A DNA stretch of 64,000 nt from NCBI RefSeq assembly GCF_029839275.1, contig NZ_JAOCAH010000012.1:1-64000 (forward strand). The letters run 5' to 3'. The position numbers and the translations under genes are program-made. Of this stretch, positions 8,781 to 18,473 are shown one piece after another. Origin of the DNA: Pseudomonas sp. GD03944. GTDB taxonomy: Bacteria; Pseudomonadota; Gammaproteobacteria; Pseudomonadales; Pseudomonadaceae. Below the pieces are notes generated by a model that did no database searches, had not been told where the DNA came from, and saw nothing but the letters and a program-made list of their open reading frames with translations. Each line of letters begins with the position of its first letter. Positions within the stretch are counted from its first letter, which is position 1.

Positions 8781-9437
8781 ATGAACACCCCCGCCTTGCG
8801 CGACCTGATCCACCGCGCCCATAAACACGAAGCGTCCACCGGCCAGCTCGCCCGTCAGCTCGGCAGCCAGATGGAACGCCTGCACCCGGCCATTCGCCTG
8901 CCCCAGACCGACGCCCTGGGCGCCCTGACGCGCTTCGTCACGGCCTATGTGGATAACGCCCCGGACGTGCTCGAAGCCGCCAATCAGGTGGCCCGCGAGG
9001 CCGGCATCGAAGCGCAGATCAAACCGGTGCTGAAGGTGGCCGAGCAGTTCTTCCTGCAACCGCCGGCACTGATGGCCGGCCATGAGGGGCTCGACGGCCT
9101 GCTGGACGAGGCCTACCTGGCCCACCGCCTGGTCGAGGAAGTGAACGACCGCTACATCGCCCACCTGGGTCAGCCACTGATCCCGCTGGACACCACGGTG
9201 GCCAACCTGATCGCCCACCAGCTGATCGGCGAGCCGTTCGCCAATCAGCTGGACGAAGCGGTGCACCGTGCCGTGGACGGCATGCTCGACGAAGAGAGCT
9301 TCAACCAGCGCTCCGTGCAGGCCTACCGGGACCGCCTGAGCGACCCCGAGACCGAGGCCGCCTGGCAGCGCTGGCCGTGCCTGTCGCGGCAGCTGGGTGT
9401 AGAGCTGGTGCTGAACCAGACCCGCGCGGCGAGCTGA
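8781..9437 (+). CDS. Conserved Pseudomonas protein of unknown function
   Basis: A 218-residue soluble, mostly helical, acidic protein without signal peptide or membrane segment. I do not recognise a domain. It stands divergent to the cox cluster. Codon use is as GC-rich as in its neighbours, and a CCGGAG sequence lies 7 bases ahead of the ATG, so it is a real gene. Segments such as LPQTDALGALTRFVTAYVDN and VANLIAHQLIGEPFANQLDEAV look like amphipathic helices. Nothing in the sequence gives a reaction or partner. Confidence 0.75.
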   Translation: MNTPALRDLIHRAHKHEASTGQLARQLGSQMERLHPAIRLPQTDALGALTRFVTAYVDNAPDVLEAANQVAREAGIEAQIKPVLKVAEQFFLQPPALMAGHEGLDGLLDEAYLAHRLVEEVNDRYIAHLGQPLIPLDTTVANLIAHQLIGEPFANQLDEAVHRAVDGMLDEESFNQRSVQAYRDRLSDPETEAAWQRWPCLSRQLGVELVLNQTRAAS

Positions 9438-9447
9438 GCCACCAGCT

Positions 9448-9687
9448 CTAGGCATTTCCGGGGGCATTCTTCCTCGCCCCCCGGATATTCAGGCCCGCCA
9501 GGCAGACCTGCAAAACGATCAGGGCCCATGCGCTGGCATGCAGGCCCCAGATGATCCACAGCACGTTGCTCAGCATGAAGCACCAGAAGCCAATGGTGCG
9601 GCGCCGCCGCTCCAGCGACGCGATCAACCACGCGGCCACCACGGTGGCGAGCATCGCGGGCCACTGTACGAGATCGATAAGATCCAT
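9448..9687 (-). CDS. Small integral membrane protein, unknown function
   Basis: 79 residues, mostly hydrophobic, with about three short membrane segments (about 7-24, 31-48 and 50-68) separated by the basic loop LERRRRT and ending in a basic tail. The tryptophan-rich pattern FWCFMLSNVLWIIWGLHASAWALI resembles small PQ-loop-like or YgjV-like membrane proteins, but I cannot assign a substrate. It converges on the preceding gene (10-base gap). An AGGAGGAAC-type ribosome site lies just upstream of the ATG at 9685-9687, supporting expression. Confidence 0.7.
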   Translation of the reverse strand: MDLIDLVQWPAMLATVVAAWLIASLERRRRTIGFWCFMLSNVLWIIWGLHASAWALIVLQVCLAGLNIRGARKNAPGNA

Positions 9688-9746
9688 CCGTTCCTCCTGC
9701 CAGGTTCGTCTGAACTTGGGTGGGAGGCGCTCGGCTTAGTTCAAGC

Positions 9747-9787
9747 AAAAACGCAGTGACGCGCCGCCCTTGAGCGGCAGCGGTCAC
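9747..9787 (-). terminator. Terminator of the mtl-pgi operon
   Basis: Just downstream of pgi the minus strand can fold GTGAC-(GCTGCCGC)...(GCGGCGC)-GTCAC as an imperfect hairpin (9756-9787), followed after four bases by a run of five T (9747-9751). This is a plausible intrinsic terminator for the operon reading from mtlE to pgi. Confidence 0.6.
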
Positions 9788-9803
9788 CGGGATGGCAGGA
9801 TGG

Positions 9804-11468
9804 TCAGCCGCGGTGGCGGCTGCGGAAGAAGTCGATCAGGCCCTGGGTGGAGCCGTCCTCGGCGGCGCTCGTTTCGGTGCCTACCAGGCGCGAGTAGACG
9901 CCCTTGCCAAGCTCCTTGCCGAGCTCGACGCCCCACTGGTCGAAGGGGTTGATGCCCCAGATCACGCTCTGCACGAACACCTTGTGCTCGTACAGGGCGA
10001 TCAGCGCACCCAGGCGCCCGGGGCTGATGCGCTCGAGCACCAGGGTGTTACTCGGCCGGTTGCCGGGGATGACCTTGTGCGCCGCCAGGTGCTGCACCTG
10101 CTCCGGCGCCAGGCCCTGGACGCGCATCTCGGCCTCCGCCTCGTCCTGGGACTTGCCGAGCATCAGCGCCTGGCTTTGCGACAGGCAGTTGGCGAACAGC
10201 CATTGATGGTGGTCGGCCACCGGGTTGTAGCTGCTCACCGGCACGATGAAATCCGCCGGGATCAGCGGCGTACCCTGGTGCAGCAACTGGTGGTAGGCAT
10301 GCTGGCCGTTGCAGCCGACACCGCCCCAGATCACCGGACCGGTGGCGATGTCCACGGCGCTGCCGTCCTGGCGCACACGCTTGCCGTTGGACTCCATGTC
10401 CAGCTGCTGCAGGTGCTTGGTGATATTGCGCAGGTAATGGTCGTACGGCAGGATCGCGTGGCTCTGCGCGCCCCAGAAATTGCCGTACCAGACGCCCAGC
10501 AAGGCCAGCAGCACCGGCATGTTGCGTGCGAACGGCGCCTGCTGGAAATGCGCATCCATGCGGTAGGCACCCGACAGCAGCTCCTTGAAGTTGGAGATGC
10601 CGACGGACATGGCGATGGGCAAGCCGATGGCCGACCACAGCGAATAACGCCCGCCGACCCAGTCCCACATCGGCAGGATGTTCTCTTCGCGGATGCCGAA
10701 GGCGGTGGCCGCCGGAATGTTGCTGGACACCGCCATGAAGTGCCGGTGCAGCTCCGCCTCGGAGCCGCCCTGGTCCAGGTACCAGCTGCGCGCCGCCTGG
10801 GCGTTCTTCAGGGTTTCCAGGGTGGAGAAGGTCTTGGACGAGACGATGAACAGCGTGGTCTCGGCGCACAGCTTGGCCGCCAGCTCCTGGAACGAACTGC
10901 CGTCGATGTTCGCCAGGTAATGGCAGCGCACCCCGCGCTGGGCGAAGGGCAGCAGCGCCTCGGACACCAGTTGCGGGCCAAGGAACGAGCCACCGATGCC
11001 GATGTTCACCACATCGGTGATCGGCTTTTCGCTGTAGCCGCGCCACAGGCCGTGGTGCACGCGGCCCACCAGCTCGCTCATGCGCTGCAGCACCCGCTGC
11101 ACCTGGGGCATCACGTCCACGCCGTCGACCAGCACCTTGTCCCCCAGCGGCCGGCGCAGGGCGGTGTGCAGGGCCGGACGTCGCTCCGAGGCATTCATCA
11201 GCTTGCCGTCGAACAGGTCGGCGATGGCCTGGGCCAGCCCGGCTTCTTCGGCCAGCCCAACCAGCAACCCGCGGGTCTGCTCGGTGATGAGGTTCTTCGA
11301 ATAGTCGAGGAACAGGCCGCAATCATCCAGGGAAAAGCGGGTAAAGCGCTGTGGATCGCTGGTGAACGCCTGGCGCAGGCTGAAGCCGTCGAGGGCCTGG
11401 CGGTGTTCGCCCAGCGCCTGCCAACTGGCCAGGCGCGTGACGTCCTGGGACGGGGGCCTGTACGCCAT
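9804..11468 (-). CDS. pgi: Glucose-6-phosphate isomerase
   Basis: Interconverts fructose 6-phosphate and glucose 6-phosphate. The 554-residue protein is full length and shows NIGIGGSFLGP, the phosphate-binding SSKTFSTLETLKNA, GGRYSLWSAIGLP, GCNGQHAYHQLLHQGT and QWGVELGKELGKG with the active-site lysine. Its ATG (11466-11468) overlaps the mtlZ stop as TGATG, so translation is coupled to the fructokinase. In this context it turns fructose 6-phosphate made by MtlZ into glucose 6-phosphate; pseudomonads generally lack phosphofructokinase, so this feeds the Entner-Doudoroff route. A pgi at the end of an mtl operon is not the usual location. Confidence 0.95.
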   Translation of the reverse strand: MAYRPPSQDVTRLASWQALGEHRQALDGFSLRQAFTSDPQRFTRFSLDDCGLFLDYSKNLITEQTRGLLVGLAEEAGLAQAIADLFDGKLMNASERRPALHTALRRPLGDKVLVDGVDVMPQVQRVLQRMSELVGRVHHGLWRGYSEKPITDVVNIGIGGSFLGPQLVSEALLPFAQRGVRCHYLANIDGSSFQELAAKLCAETTLFIVSSKTFSTLETLKNAQAARSWYLDQGGSEAELHRHFMAVSSNIPAATAFGIREENILPMWDWVGGRYSLWSAIGLPIAMSVGISNFKELLSGAYRMDAHFQQAPFARNMPVLLALLGVWYGNFWGAQSHAILPYDHYLRNITKHLQQLDMESNGKRVRQDGSAVDIATGPVIWGGVGCNGQHAYHQLLHQGTPLIPADFIVPVSSYNPVADHHQWLFANCLSQSQALMLGKSQDEAEAEMRVQGLAPEQVQHLAAHKVIPGNRPSNTLVLERISPGRLGALIALYEHKVFVQSVIWGINPFDQWGVELGKELGKGVYSRLVGTETSAAEDGSTQGLIDFFRSRHRG

Positions 11469-12406
11469 CAGACGGCGTCCAGTTCGTGGCGGTACGGCAG
11501 GTCCGGGCCGACCCGGGAACAGGTGAGCGCAGCCGCGCGCACGGCGAAACGCAGCATGGCGTCGATGTGCTCGCGGCTGACGCTGGCCAGGGCCTGCGGG
11601 CTGTCCAGGCCATGGCGGATCAGGTAGCTGATCAGCGCCGCCTGGAAGGTATCGCCAGCACCCACGGTGTCGCGGGTCTGCACGGCCACCGCCGGCACCG
11701 ACCACTGCCCGTGGCGGCTGTGCACACTGGCACCGTCGCTGCCGTGGGTGAGGAACACCAGGTGGCAGCGCTCGCCGAGCCAGCCCGCCGCGACCTGCTG
11801 CGGGTCCTGCTCGGGGTAGAGCAGTTGCAGGTCTTCTTCGCTGACCTTGATCAGGTGCGCGTAGGCCGCGAAGGCTTCGACCCGCTCCCGCCACCGCGCG
11901 ATATCCGGCGCCGGGTTGAGGCGCACGTTGGGGTCCAGGCTGATCAGGCGCTGGTTGTGCTCGCGCTGCACCAGCTCGAGCAGGGTGTCGCCCACTGGGC
12001 TCACCACCAGCGAGAAGGAGCCGACGTGCAGGCCACGCACCTGGTGGTCCAGCGGCGGCAGGTGCTCCGGGCGCAGCTGACGGTCGGCGCAGCCTTCACC
12101 GCGGAACGAATACTGCGGCGAGCCGTGGGCATCCACCCCGACCATGGCCAGGGTGGTGGGCGCATCGCTGTCCACCAGGTAGGCGTCGCTCACGCCCTCG
12201 TCCCCCAGCACACGGCGCAGCCGGGCACCGAGGTAGTCGGAGGAAATGCCGGTGAACAGCGCCGAGTCGACGCCCAGGCGGCGCAGGCCAACCGCCACGT
12301 TGAACGGCGAGCCGCCCGCGATCGCCTTGAACGCCAGCTCGCTGCTGCGCGCACCGTCGTCCTGAATGAACACATCGAACAACGCCTCGCCACATACCAG
12401 GTACAT
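11468..12406 (-). CDS. mtlZ: Fructokinase of the mannitol operon (PfkB family)
   Basis: Phosphorylates fructose released by mannitol (and arabitol/sorbitol) oxidation. The 312-residue protein is a PfkB sugar kinase: N-terminal GEALFDVFI, GGSPFNVAVGLRRLG, and the C-terminal signature DTVGAGDTFQAALI with the catalytic aspartate. Two ATGs stand 6 bases apart; GGAG is six bases before the inner one (12404-12406) and touches the outer one, so I choose the inner. The stop overlaps the pgi start by one base; mtlY ends 48 bases upstream. Confidence 0.93.
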   Translation of the reverse strand: MYLVCGEALFDVFIQDDGARSSELAFKAIAGGSPFNVAVGLRRLGVDSALFTGISSDYLGARLRRVLGDEGVSDAYLVDSDAPTTLAMVGVDAHGSPQYSFRGEGCADRQLRPEHLPPLDHQVRGLHVGSFSLVVSPVGDTLLELVQREHNQRLISLDPNVRLNPAPDIARWRERVEAFAAYAHLIKVSEEDLQLLYPEQDPQQVAAGWLGERCHLVFLTHGSDGASVHSRHGQWSVPAVAVQTRDTVGAGDTFQAALISYLIRHGLDSPQALASVSREHIDAMLRFAVRAAALTCSRVGPDLPYRHELDAV

Positions 12407-12454
12407 GATCATCTCCGCATCAGAGCAGGGCGCCGTGGCGCCGGATTCTCGGGT

Positions 12455-13939
12455 TCATTGCAACTGCGCGACCTGTTCGCGGTAGCGCTGGTAGACCGTC
12501 TCGTACTGCGCCACACGCGCCGGGTCCGGCCGGGTTTCGCTGCCGGCATCCAGGTGCACGCAGCGTTCGCACAGCGCCGCCAGCGTAGCCTGGGGGTCAT
12601 CACCCGGCGCCAGGCACCAGGCGGCCTGGATCGCCGCACCCAGCGCGGCGGCTTCGGTGTACCGGGGGCAGACCAGGGGCGTGCCCATGATCTCAGCGAC
12701 GACCTGTCGCCACACCGGGCTTTTCGCCGCACCGCCGATCAGGCGAATGGTCTGGCTTTCCAGGCCGCTGGCGCGCAGCAGGTCCAGGCCATAGCGCAAG
12801 CCGAACAGCGTCCCTTCGACCACCGCCCGGCACAGATTGCTGCGGGTCAGGTTGTCGCTGTCCATGCCCTGCAGGCTCGCCAGGGCCGTGGGCAGCGCGG
12901 GCACCCGCTCGCCGTTGAAGAACGGCAGCATCAGCAGGCCCCCGGCGCCAATGGGTGCCTGCTCGACCAGCTCGCCGAACGCCTGGATATCCAGCGCCAG
13001 CAGTTGCTGGATCAGCCCGCTGGCGTTGGTCAGGTTCATGGTGCAGATCAGCGGCAGCCAGCCGCCCGACGACGAGCAGAAGGTCGCCACCTGCGGGTGC
13101 GGACTGACACGCGCCTGGTGGTCATAGGCGTACAGGGTGCCAGAGGTGCCCAGGCTCATGGTGATCGCACCCGGGCGGATGTTGCCGGTACCAAGGGCGC
13201 CCATCATGTTGTCGCCACCGCCGCTGGCCACCCGGGCCTGCGGGTTGAGGCCCAACTGACGGGCGACATCCGGCAGGATACGGCCCAGCGACTGATGGGA
13301 CTCCACCAGCTCTGGCAGTGCGGCCTGCAGCCGCCCGGACGGGTCGATGTGGGACAGCAGGTCGGTATCCCAGCGCCGGCGGCGCACATCGAAATAGCCG
13401 GTGCCGGAGGCATCGCCGTACTCGCTGCAATAGCGGCCGGTGAGCCAGTAATTGAGGTAGTCGTGGGGCAGCAGGATGTGGGCGATGCGGGCGAACACCT
13501 CCGGGTGCTGCTCCCGGGTCCACAGCAGCTTGGACACCGTATAACCCGGAGCGATGGCCACGCCCAGGCGCTGCAACGAACCGGTTTCGCCGCCCAGGTA
13601 ATCCAGCAGTCGCTGGTTCTGCTCAGCCGACTCGGTGTCGCACCAGAGCTTGGCCGGGCGCAGCACCTGACCGTGCTCGTCGAGCAACACCAGGCCATGC
13701 TGCTGGCCGGACACGCCGATGCCGAGGATCTGCTCGCCACTGATCCCGGCAGCCGCCAGCGCCGTGCGGGTCGCCTGGGCGAACGCCGCCAGCCACTCGC
13801 TCGGCTGCTGTTCGCGCCGGCCGTTGGCACCGCTCTGCAGGGTGTGGCTGGCGCTGCCTTCGCCCAGCACCCGGCCGGTGCCGGCGTCGAGCACCAGGGC
13901 CTTGGTGCCCTGGGTGCCGCAATCGATCCCGAGGTACAT
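12455..13939 (-). CDS. mtlY: Xylulokinase of the mannitol operon
   Basis: FGGY-family carbohydrate kinase, 494 residues. It should phosphorylate D-xylulose, the product when the polyol dehydrogenase oxidises D-arabitol. Seen: the N-terminal ATPase motif GIDCGTQGTKALVLD, HDYLNYWLTG, DASGTGYFDV, GGGDNMMGALGTG and the C-terminal RLIGGAAKSPVWRQVVA. It sits between mtlD (15-base gap) and mtlZ in the order known from P. fluorescens. Length is normal. Confidence 0.94.
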   Translation of the reverse strand: MYLGIDCGTQGTKALVLDAGTGRVLGEGSASHTLQSGANGRREQQPSEWLAAFAQATRTALAAAGISGEQILGIGVSGQQHGLVLLDEHGQVLRPAKLWCDTESAEQNQRLLDYLGGETGSLQRLGVAIAPGYTVSKLLWTREQHPEVFARIAHILLPHDYLNYWLTGRYCSEYGDASGTGYFDVRRRRWDTDLLSHIDPSGRLQAALPELVESHQSLGRILPDVARQLGLNPQARVASGGGDNMMGALGTGNIRPGAITMSLGTSGTLYAYDHQARVSPHPQVATFCSSSGGWLPLICTMNLTNASGLIQQLLALDIQAFGELVEQAPIGAGGLLMLPFFNGERVPALPTALASLQGMDSDNLTRSNLCRAVVEGTLFGLRYGLDLLRASGLESQTIRLIGGAAKSPVWRQVVAEIMGTPLVCPRYTEAAALGAAIQAAWCLAPGDDPQATLAALCERCVHLDAGSETRPDPARVAQYETVYQRYREQVAQLQ

Positions 13940-13954
13940 GGCGCTCTCCGAAGG

Positions 13955-15430
13955 TCAGTCGCGCAGCAGGGTGTGCAAGGTCTGGCTGACGCCGCGCTTG
14001 CGCAGGCTCTCCAGGCACAGTTCGAACGCCGAGACGAAGGCTGCCGATTGCGCCGGCGCCACACCGAAGATCGCCTCTTCACCCAGCACCCGGGCCGTCA
14101 GCAACGCATCGTCGGCGACCAGCCCCTGGCAGTGCTCGGCACGCGGGTCGGGAATCCGGTACTGCACGCCGTTCTCGTCCACACCCTTGAGGTACAGCGC
14201 CCAGGCCGCCACCACCAGGGCCACGCGCTCCAGCGACTTGCCGTCCTCGATCAGGCGGTGGAGAGTGGGCACGATGAACTTGGGAAACTTCGACGAGCCA
14301 TCGGAGCAGACCCGCTCCAGCTGGTCGGCAATCGCCTGGTTGGAGAAGCGCTCGATCAGCGTGTCCTTGTAGTCGTCCAGATCAATGCCCGGCACCGGCG
14401 CCAGCTGCGGGGTCACGTCGAGGTCCATGAAGGTGCGGACGTAACGACGGAACAGCGGGTCGTTCATGGTTTCGTGGACGAAGCGGTAGCCCTTGAGAAA
14501 ACCCAGGTAGGTCAGCGCCAGGTGGCTGCCGTTGAGCAGCTTGATCTTCATTTCCTCGTAGGGAGTGACGTCGTCGGTGAACTGCACGCCGACCTGCTCC
14601 CAGGCCGGGCGCCCGCTGACGAACTTGTCTTCCAGCACCCACTGCACGAACGGCTCGCACACCACCGGCCAGGCGTCCTCGACGCCGTGCTGGTCGGCCA
14701 GTTGCTGGCGGTGGGCGGCGCTGGTCATCGGCGTGATGCGGTCGACCATGGCATTGGGGAAGGTCACGTGGTGGTCGATCCAGGTCGCCAGCTCGTGGTT
14801 GGCCAGGTGGGCGAAGGCCAGCAGCGCCTTGCGGGTCACCGCGCCGTTGTGCGGCAGGTTATCGCAGGACATCAGCGTAAAGGCCGGGATGCCCGCCTCG
14901 CGGCGCTTGGCCAACGCCGCGCAGAGGAAGCCGAACACGCTTTTCGGCGACTCGGGGTGGCGCAGGTCGTGCTGGATGGCCGGCAGGTCGGCGAGGAATT
15001 CGCCGGTGCTGTCGTCGATGCAGTAGCCGCCCTCGGTGATGGTCAGCGACACGATGCGAATGGCCGGGTCGGCCAGCTTGTCGATCAGCGCCTGGGGCGA
15101 TTCTTCGCCCAGCAGCATGTCGTTGATGACGCCGATCACCCGCACCGGCAGGTTCGGCTCGTCACCCAGTTCGACCAGGGTGTAGAGGTAATCCTGTCCG
15201 GCCAGGGCATCGCGCATGGCGCGGTCGTCCGGGCGCAGGCCGGCGCCGCAGATGGCCCAGTCCAGCGCCAGCCCCTGGTTCATCAGGGCGTCGGTGTAGA
15301 CCGCCTCGTGGGCCCGGTGAAAGCCGCCCACGCCGATGTGGACGATGCCCTGGCGCAGGCTGTCGGGGCTGTACGCGGGCAGCGCGACAGCGCCGCCGAG
15401 CTGGGAAAGGTGCTGGCGATTGAGTTTCAT
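13955..15430 (-). CDS. mtlD: Mannitol (polyol) 2-dehydrogenase
   Basis: NAD-dependent long-chain dehydrogenase that oxidises D-mannitol to fructose, and commonly arabitol and sorbitol as well. The 491-residue protein carries the N-terminal nucleotide-binding stretch IVHIGVGGFHRAHEAVYTD and the catalytic signature K-I-K-L-L-N-G-S-H, in which the Lys, Asn and His spacing (0, +5, +8) matches the catalytic triad described for P. fluorescens mannitol dehydrogenase. The start is the ATG at 15428-15430, 27 bases after mtlK; frames open further upstream but overlap mtlK. Confidence 0.95.
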   Translation of the reverse strand: MKLNRQHLSQLGGAVALPAYSPDSLRQGIVHIGVGGFHRAHEAVYTDALMNQGLALDWAICGAGLRPDDRAMRDALAGQDYLYTLVELGDEPNLPVRVIGVINDMLLGEESPQALIDKLADPAIRIVSLTITEGGYCIDDSTGEFLADLPAIQHDLRHPESPKSVFGFLCAALAKRREAGIPAFTLMSCDNLPHNGAVTRKALLAFAHLANHELATWIDHHVTFPNAMVDRITPMTSAAHRQQLADQHGVEDAWPVVCEPFVQWVLEDKFVSGRPAWEQVGVQFTDDVTPYEEMKIKLLNGSHLALTYLGFLKGYRFVHETMNDPLFRRYVRTFMDLDVTPQLAPVPGIDLDDYKDTLIERFSNQAIADQLERVCSDGSSKFPKFIVPTLHRLIEDGKSLERVALVVAAWALYLKGVDENGVQYRIPDPRAEHCQGLVADDALLTARVLGEEAIFGVAPAQSAAFVSAFELCLESLRKRGVSQTLHTLLRD

Positions 15431-15456
15431 GCGAAAGGTCCCGAGAAAGAGAGGCG

Positions 15457-16560
<1,104 letters not shown>

Positions 16561-16574
16561 GTCGATGTTCTCCG

Positions 16575-17408
16575 TTATTTCACCGCGCCAAAGGACAGGC
16601 CGCGGACAAGTTGTTTTTGGCTGATCCAGCCGAAGATCAGGATGGGCGCGCAGGCGAGGGTCGAGACCGCCGACAGCTTGGCCCAGAACAGGCCTTCGGG
16701 ACTGGAGTAGGAGGCCACCAGGGCGGTGAGCGGGGCGGCGGCGGAGCTGGTCAGGTTGAGCGACCAGAACGCCTCGTTCCAGCACAGGATCAGCGACAGC
16801 AGCATGGTCGAGGCCAGGCCGCCACGGGCGATGGGCAGCAGCACGCGGACGATTTCCTGCCAGGTGGTGGCGCCGTCCAGGCGCGCCGCCTCGAGGATGT
16901 CGACGGGGATGTCCTTGAAGTAGGTGTACACCATCCATACCACAATCGGCAGGTTGATCAGGGTGTAGATGACGATCAGCGCGATACGCGAATCGAGCAG
17001 GCCGAACTGCTTGGCCAGCAGGTAGATCGGCACCAGCACGCCCACCGGCGGCAGCATCTTGGTCGACAGCATCCACAGCAGCGTGCGCTTGGTGTGGCGG
17101 GTCTCGAAGAAGGCCATGGAGTAGGCCGCCGGCACCGCGAACAGCATGCACAGGAGGGTCGCGGAAAAGGAGATCAGCACCGAGTTCCAGGCAAAGGCGA
17201 AGTAGTCGCTGCGCTCGTTGATGTGCAGGTAGTTCTCCAGCGTCGGGGTGAAGATGAACTGCGGCGGCGTGGCGAAAGCGTCGATCTCGGTCTTCAGGCT
17301 GGTCAGCACCATCCAGAAGATCGGAAAGAAGATCACCGCGGCGATGCCCCAGGCCAGGAGGCCGATCAGCACGCTCTGCAGGCGACGGGATTGCTTCAAG
17401 GTCAGCAT
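16575..17408 (-). CDS. mtlG: Polyol ABC transporter permease (MalG-like)
   Basis: Inner-membrane permease subunit. The 277-residue protein has six membrane helices and the cytoplasmic EAA loop EAARLDGATTWQEIVRVLLPIARGG, which docks the ATPase MtlK. The short N-terminus and single-block layout fit the MalG type rather than MalF. It starts 9 bases after mtlF and runs into mtlK. Together with MtlE and MtlF it forms the polyol importer. Confidence 0.94.
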   Translation of the reverse strand: MLTLKQSRRLQSVLIGLLAWGIAAVIFFPIFWMVLTSLKTEIDAFATPPQFIFTPTLENYLHINERSDYFAFAWNSVLISFSATLLCMLFAVPAAYSMAFFETRHTKRTLLWMLSTKMLPPVGVLVPIYLLAKQFGLLDSRIALIVIYTLINLPIVVWMVYTYFKDIPVDILEAARLDGATTWQEIVRVLLPIARGGLASTMLLSLILCWNEAFWSLNLTSSAAAPLTALVASYSSPEGLFWAKLSAVSTLACAPILIFGWISQKQLVRGLSFGAVK

Positions 17409-17417
17409 GCTGCGCTC

Positions 17418-18350
17418 CTACTGCCGTTCGGTCAGGTTCTTGCCGATCATGCGGATCAGCACGATGGCCGCGATGTTGGCGATGACCACTGCGATCAGGC
17501 CGCCGGCCGAGGCCATGCCCACGTCGAACTGCAACAGCGCCTGGGTGTAGATCAGGTAGGCGAGGTTGGTCGATTCGTAGCCGGGGCCACCGCTGGTGGT
17601 GGTGTAGATTTCGGCGAACACCGAGAGCAGGAAGATGGTTTCGATCATCACCACCACCGCGATCGGCCGCGCCAGGTGCGGCAGGGTCAGGTGCCAGAAG
17701 ATGGCGATCGGCCCGGCGCCGTCGAGCCGCGCCGCTTCCTTCTGCTCCTGGTCGAGGGACTGCATGGCGGTCATCAGGATCAGGATGGCGAACGGCAGCC
17801 ACTGCCAGGACACGATCATGATGATCGAGAACATCGGGTGGTGCGCCAGCCAGTCCACCGGCTGGGCGCCGAAGAACTGCCAGATCGCCGCAAGAATCCC
17901 CGAGACCGGGTGGAAGATCAGGTTCTTCCACAGCAGCGCGCTGACCGTGGGCATGATGAAGAACGGCGAGATCAACAGCACCCGCACGATGCCCCGGCCG
18001 AAGAACTCACTGGCCTCCAGCAGGGCGGAGATCAGCACGCCGAACACCACGCTGATCAGCAACACGCTGCCCACCAGCAGCAGGGTGTTGCCCGCGCCGC
18101 TGAGAAACGCCGCGTCGGTGACGAAGTACTCGAAGTTTTCCAGGCCGACGAAATCGTTCTCGCCGGGGTACAGCAGGTTGTAGCGGATCAGCGAGAAGTA
18201 CAGGGTCATGCCCAGCGGCACGATCATCCACACCAGCAGCAGGACGACCGAGGGGCTGACCAGGAACCAGCCCGGCGCCAGGCGCCGCGGCTTGCGGGTA
18301 GCAGGCTCGCCGGCGCGCTGCGCAGGGGTGTCGATGGCCGAGGTGTTCAT
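17418..18350 (-). CDS. mtlF: Polyol ABC transporter permease (MalF-like)
   Basis: Second permease subunit of the polyol importer, 310 residues and six predicted membrane helices after a basic cytoplasmic N-terminus (RKPRRLAPGWFLVSPSVVLLLVWM). The EAA loop appears as KEAARLDGAGPIAIFWHLTLPHLARP. It is separated from mtlE by 123 bases carrying a hairpin repeat, the only large gap inside the operon. Confidence 0.94.
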   Translation of the reverse strand: MNTSAIDTPAQRAGEPATRKPRRLAPGWFLVSPSVVLLLVWMIVPLGMTLYFSLIRYNLLYPGENDFVGLENFEYFVTDAAFLSGAGNTLLLVGSVLLISVVFGVLISALLEASEFFGRGIVRVLLISPFFIMPTVSALLWKNLIFHPVSGILAAIWQFFGAQPVDWLAHHPMFSIIMIVSWQWLPFAILILMTAMQSLDQEQKEAARLDGAGPIAIFWHLTLPHLARPIAVVVMIETIFLLSVFAEIYTTTSGGPGYESTNLAYLIYTQALLQFDVGMASAGGLIAVVIANIAAIVLIRMIGKNLTERQ

Positions 18351-18385
18351 GGTGCCTCCGAAAGGCGGTGTCGTGGTGACAGAGA

Positions 18386-18467
18386 CGTAGGGTGGGCCGG
18401 GCGGCGCTCCGCTTCAGCCCACCACGAACTCTCGGTGAAACCCTGGTGGGCTAAAGCCCACCCTACG
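18386..18467. repeat. REP-like inverted repeat between mtlE and mtlF
   Basis: A perfect 12-base inverted pair, CGTAGGGTGGGC at 18386-18397 and GCCCACCCTACG at 18456-18467, encloses internal copies of the same words (CTTCAGCCCACCA, CTGGTGGGCTAAAG). GTAGGGTGGGC..GCCCACCCTAC palindromes are common intergenic repeats in pseudomonads. Its place between the binding-protein gene and the first permease gene would put a stable hairpin at the 3' end of the mtlE message. Confidence 0.75.
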
Positions 18468-18473
18468 GATCGA

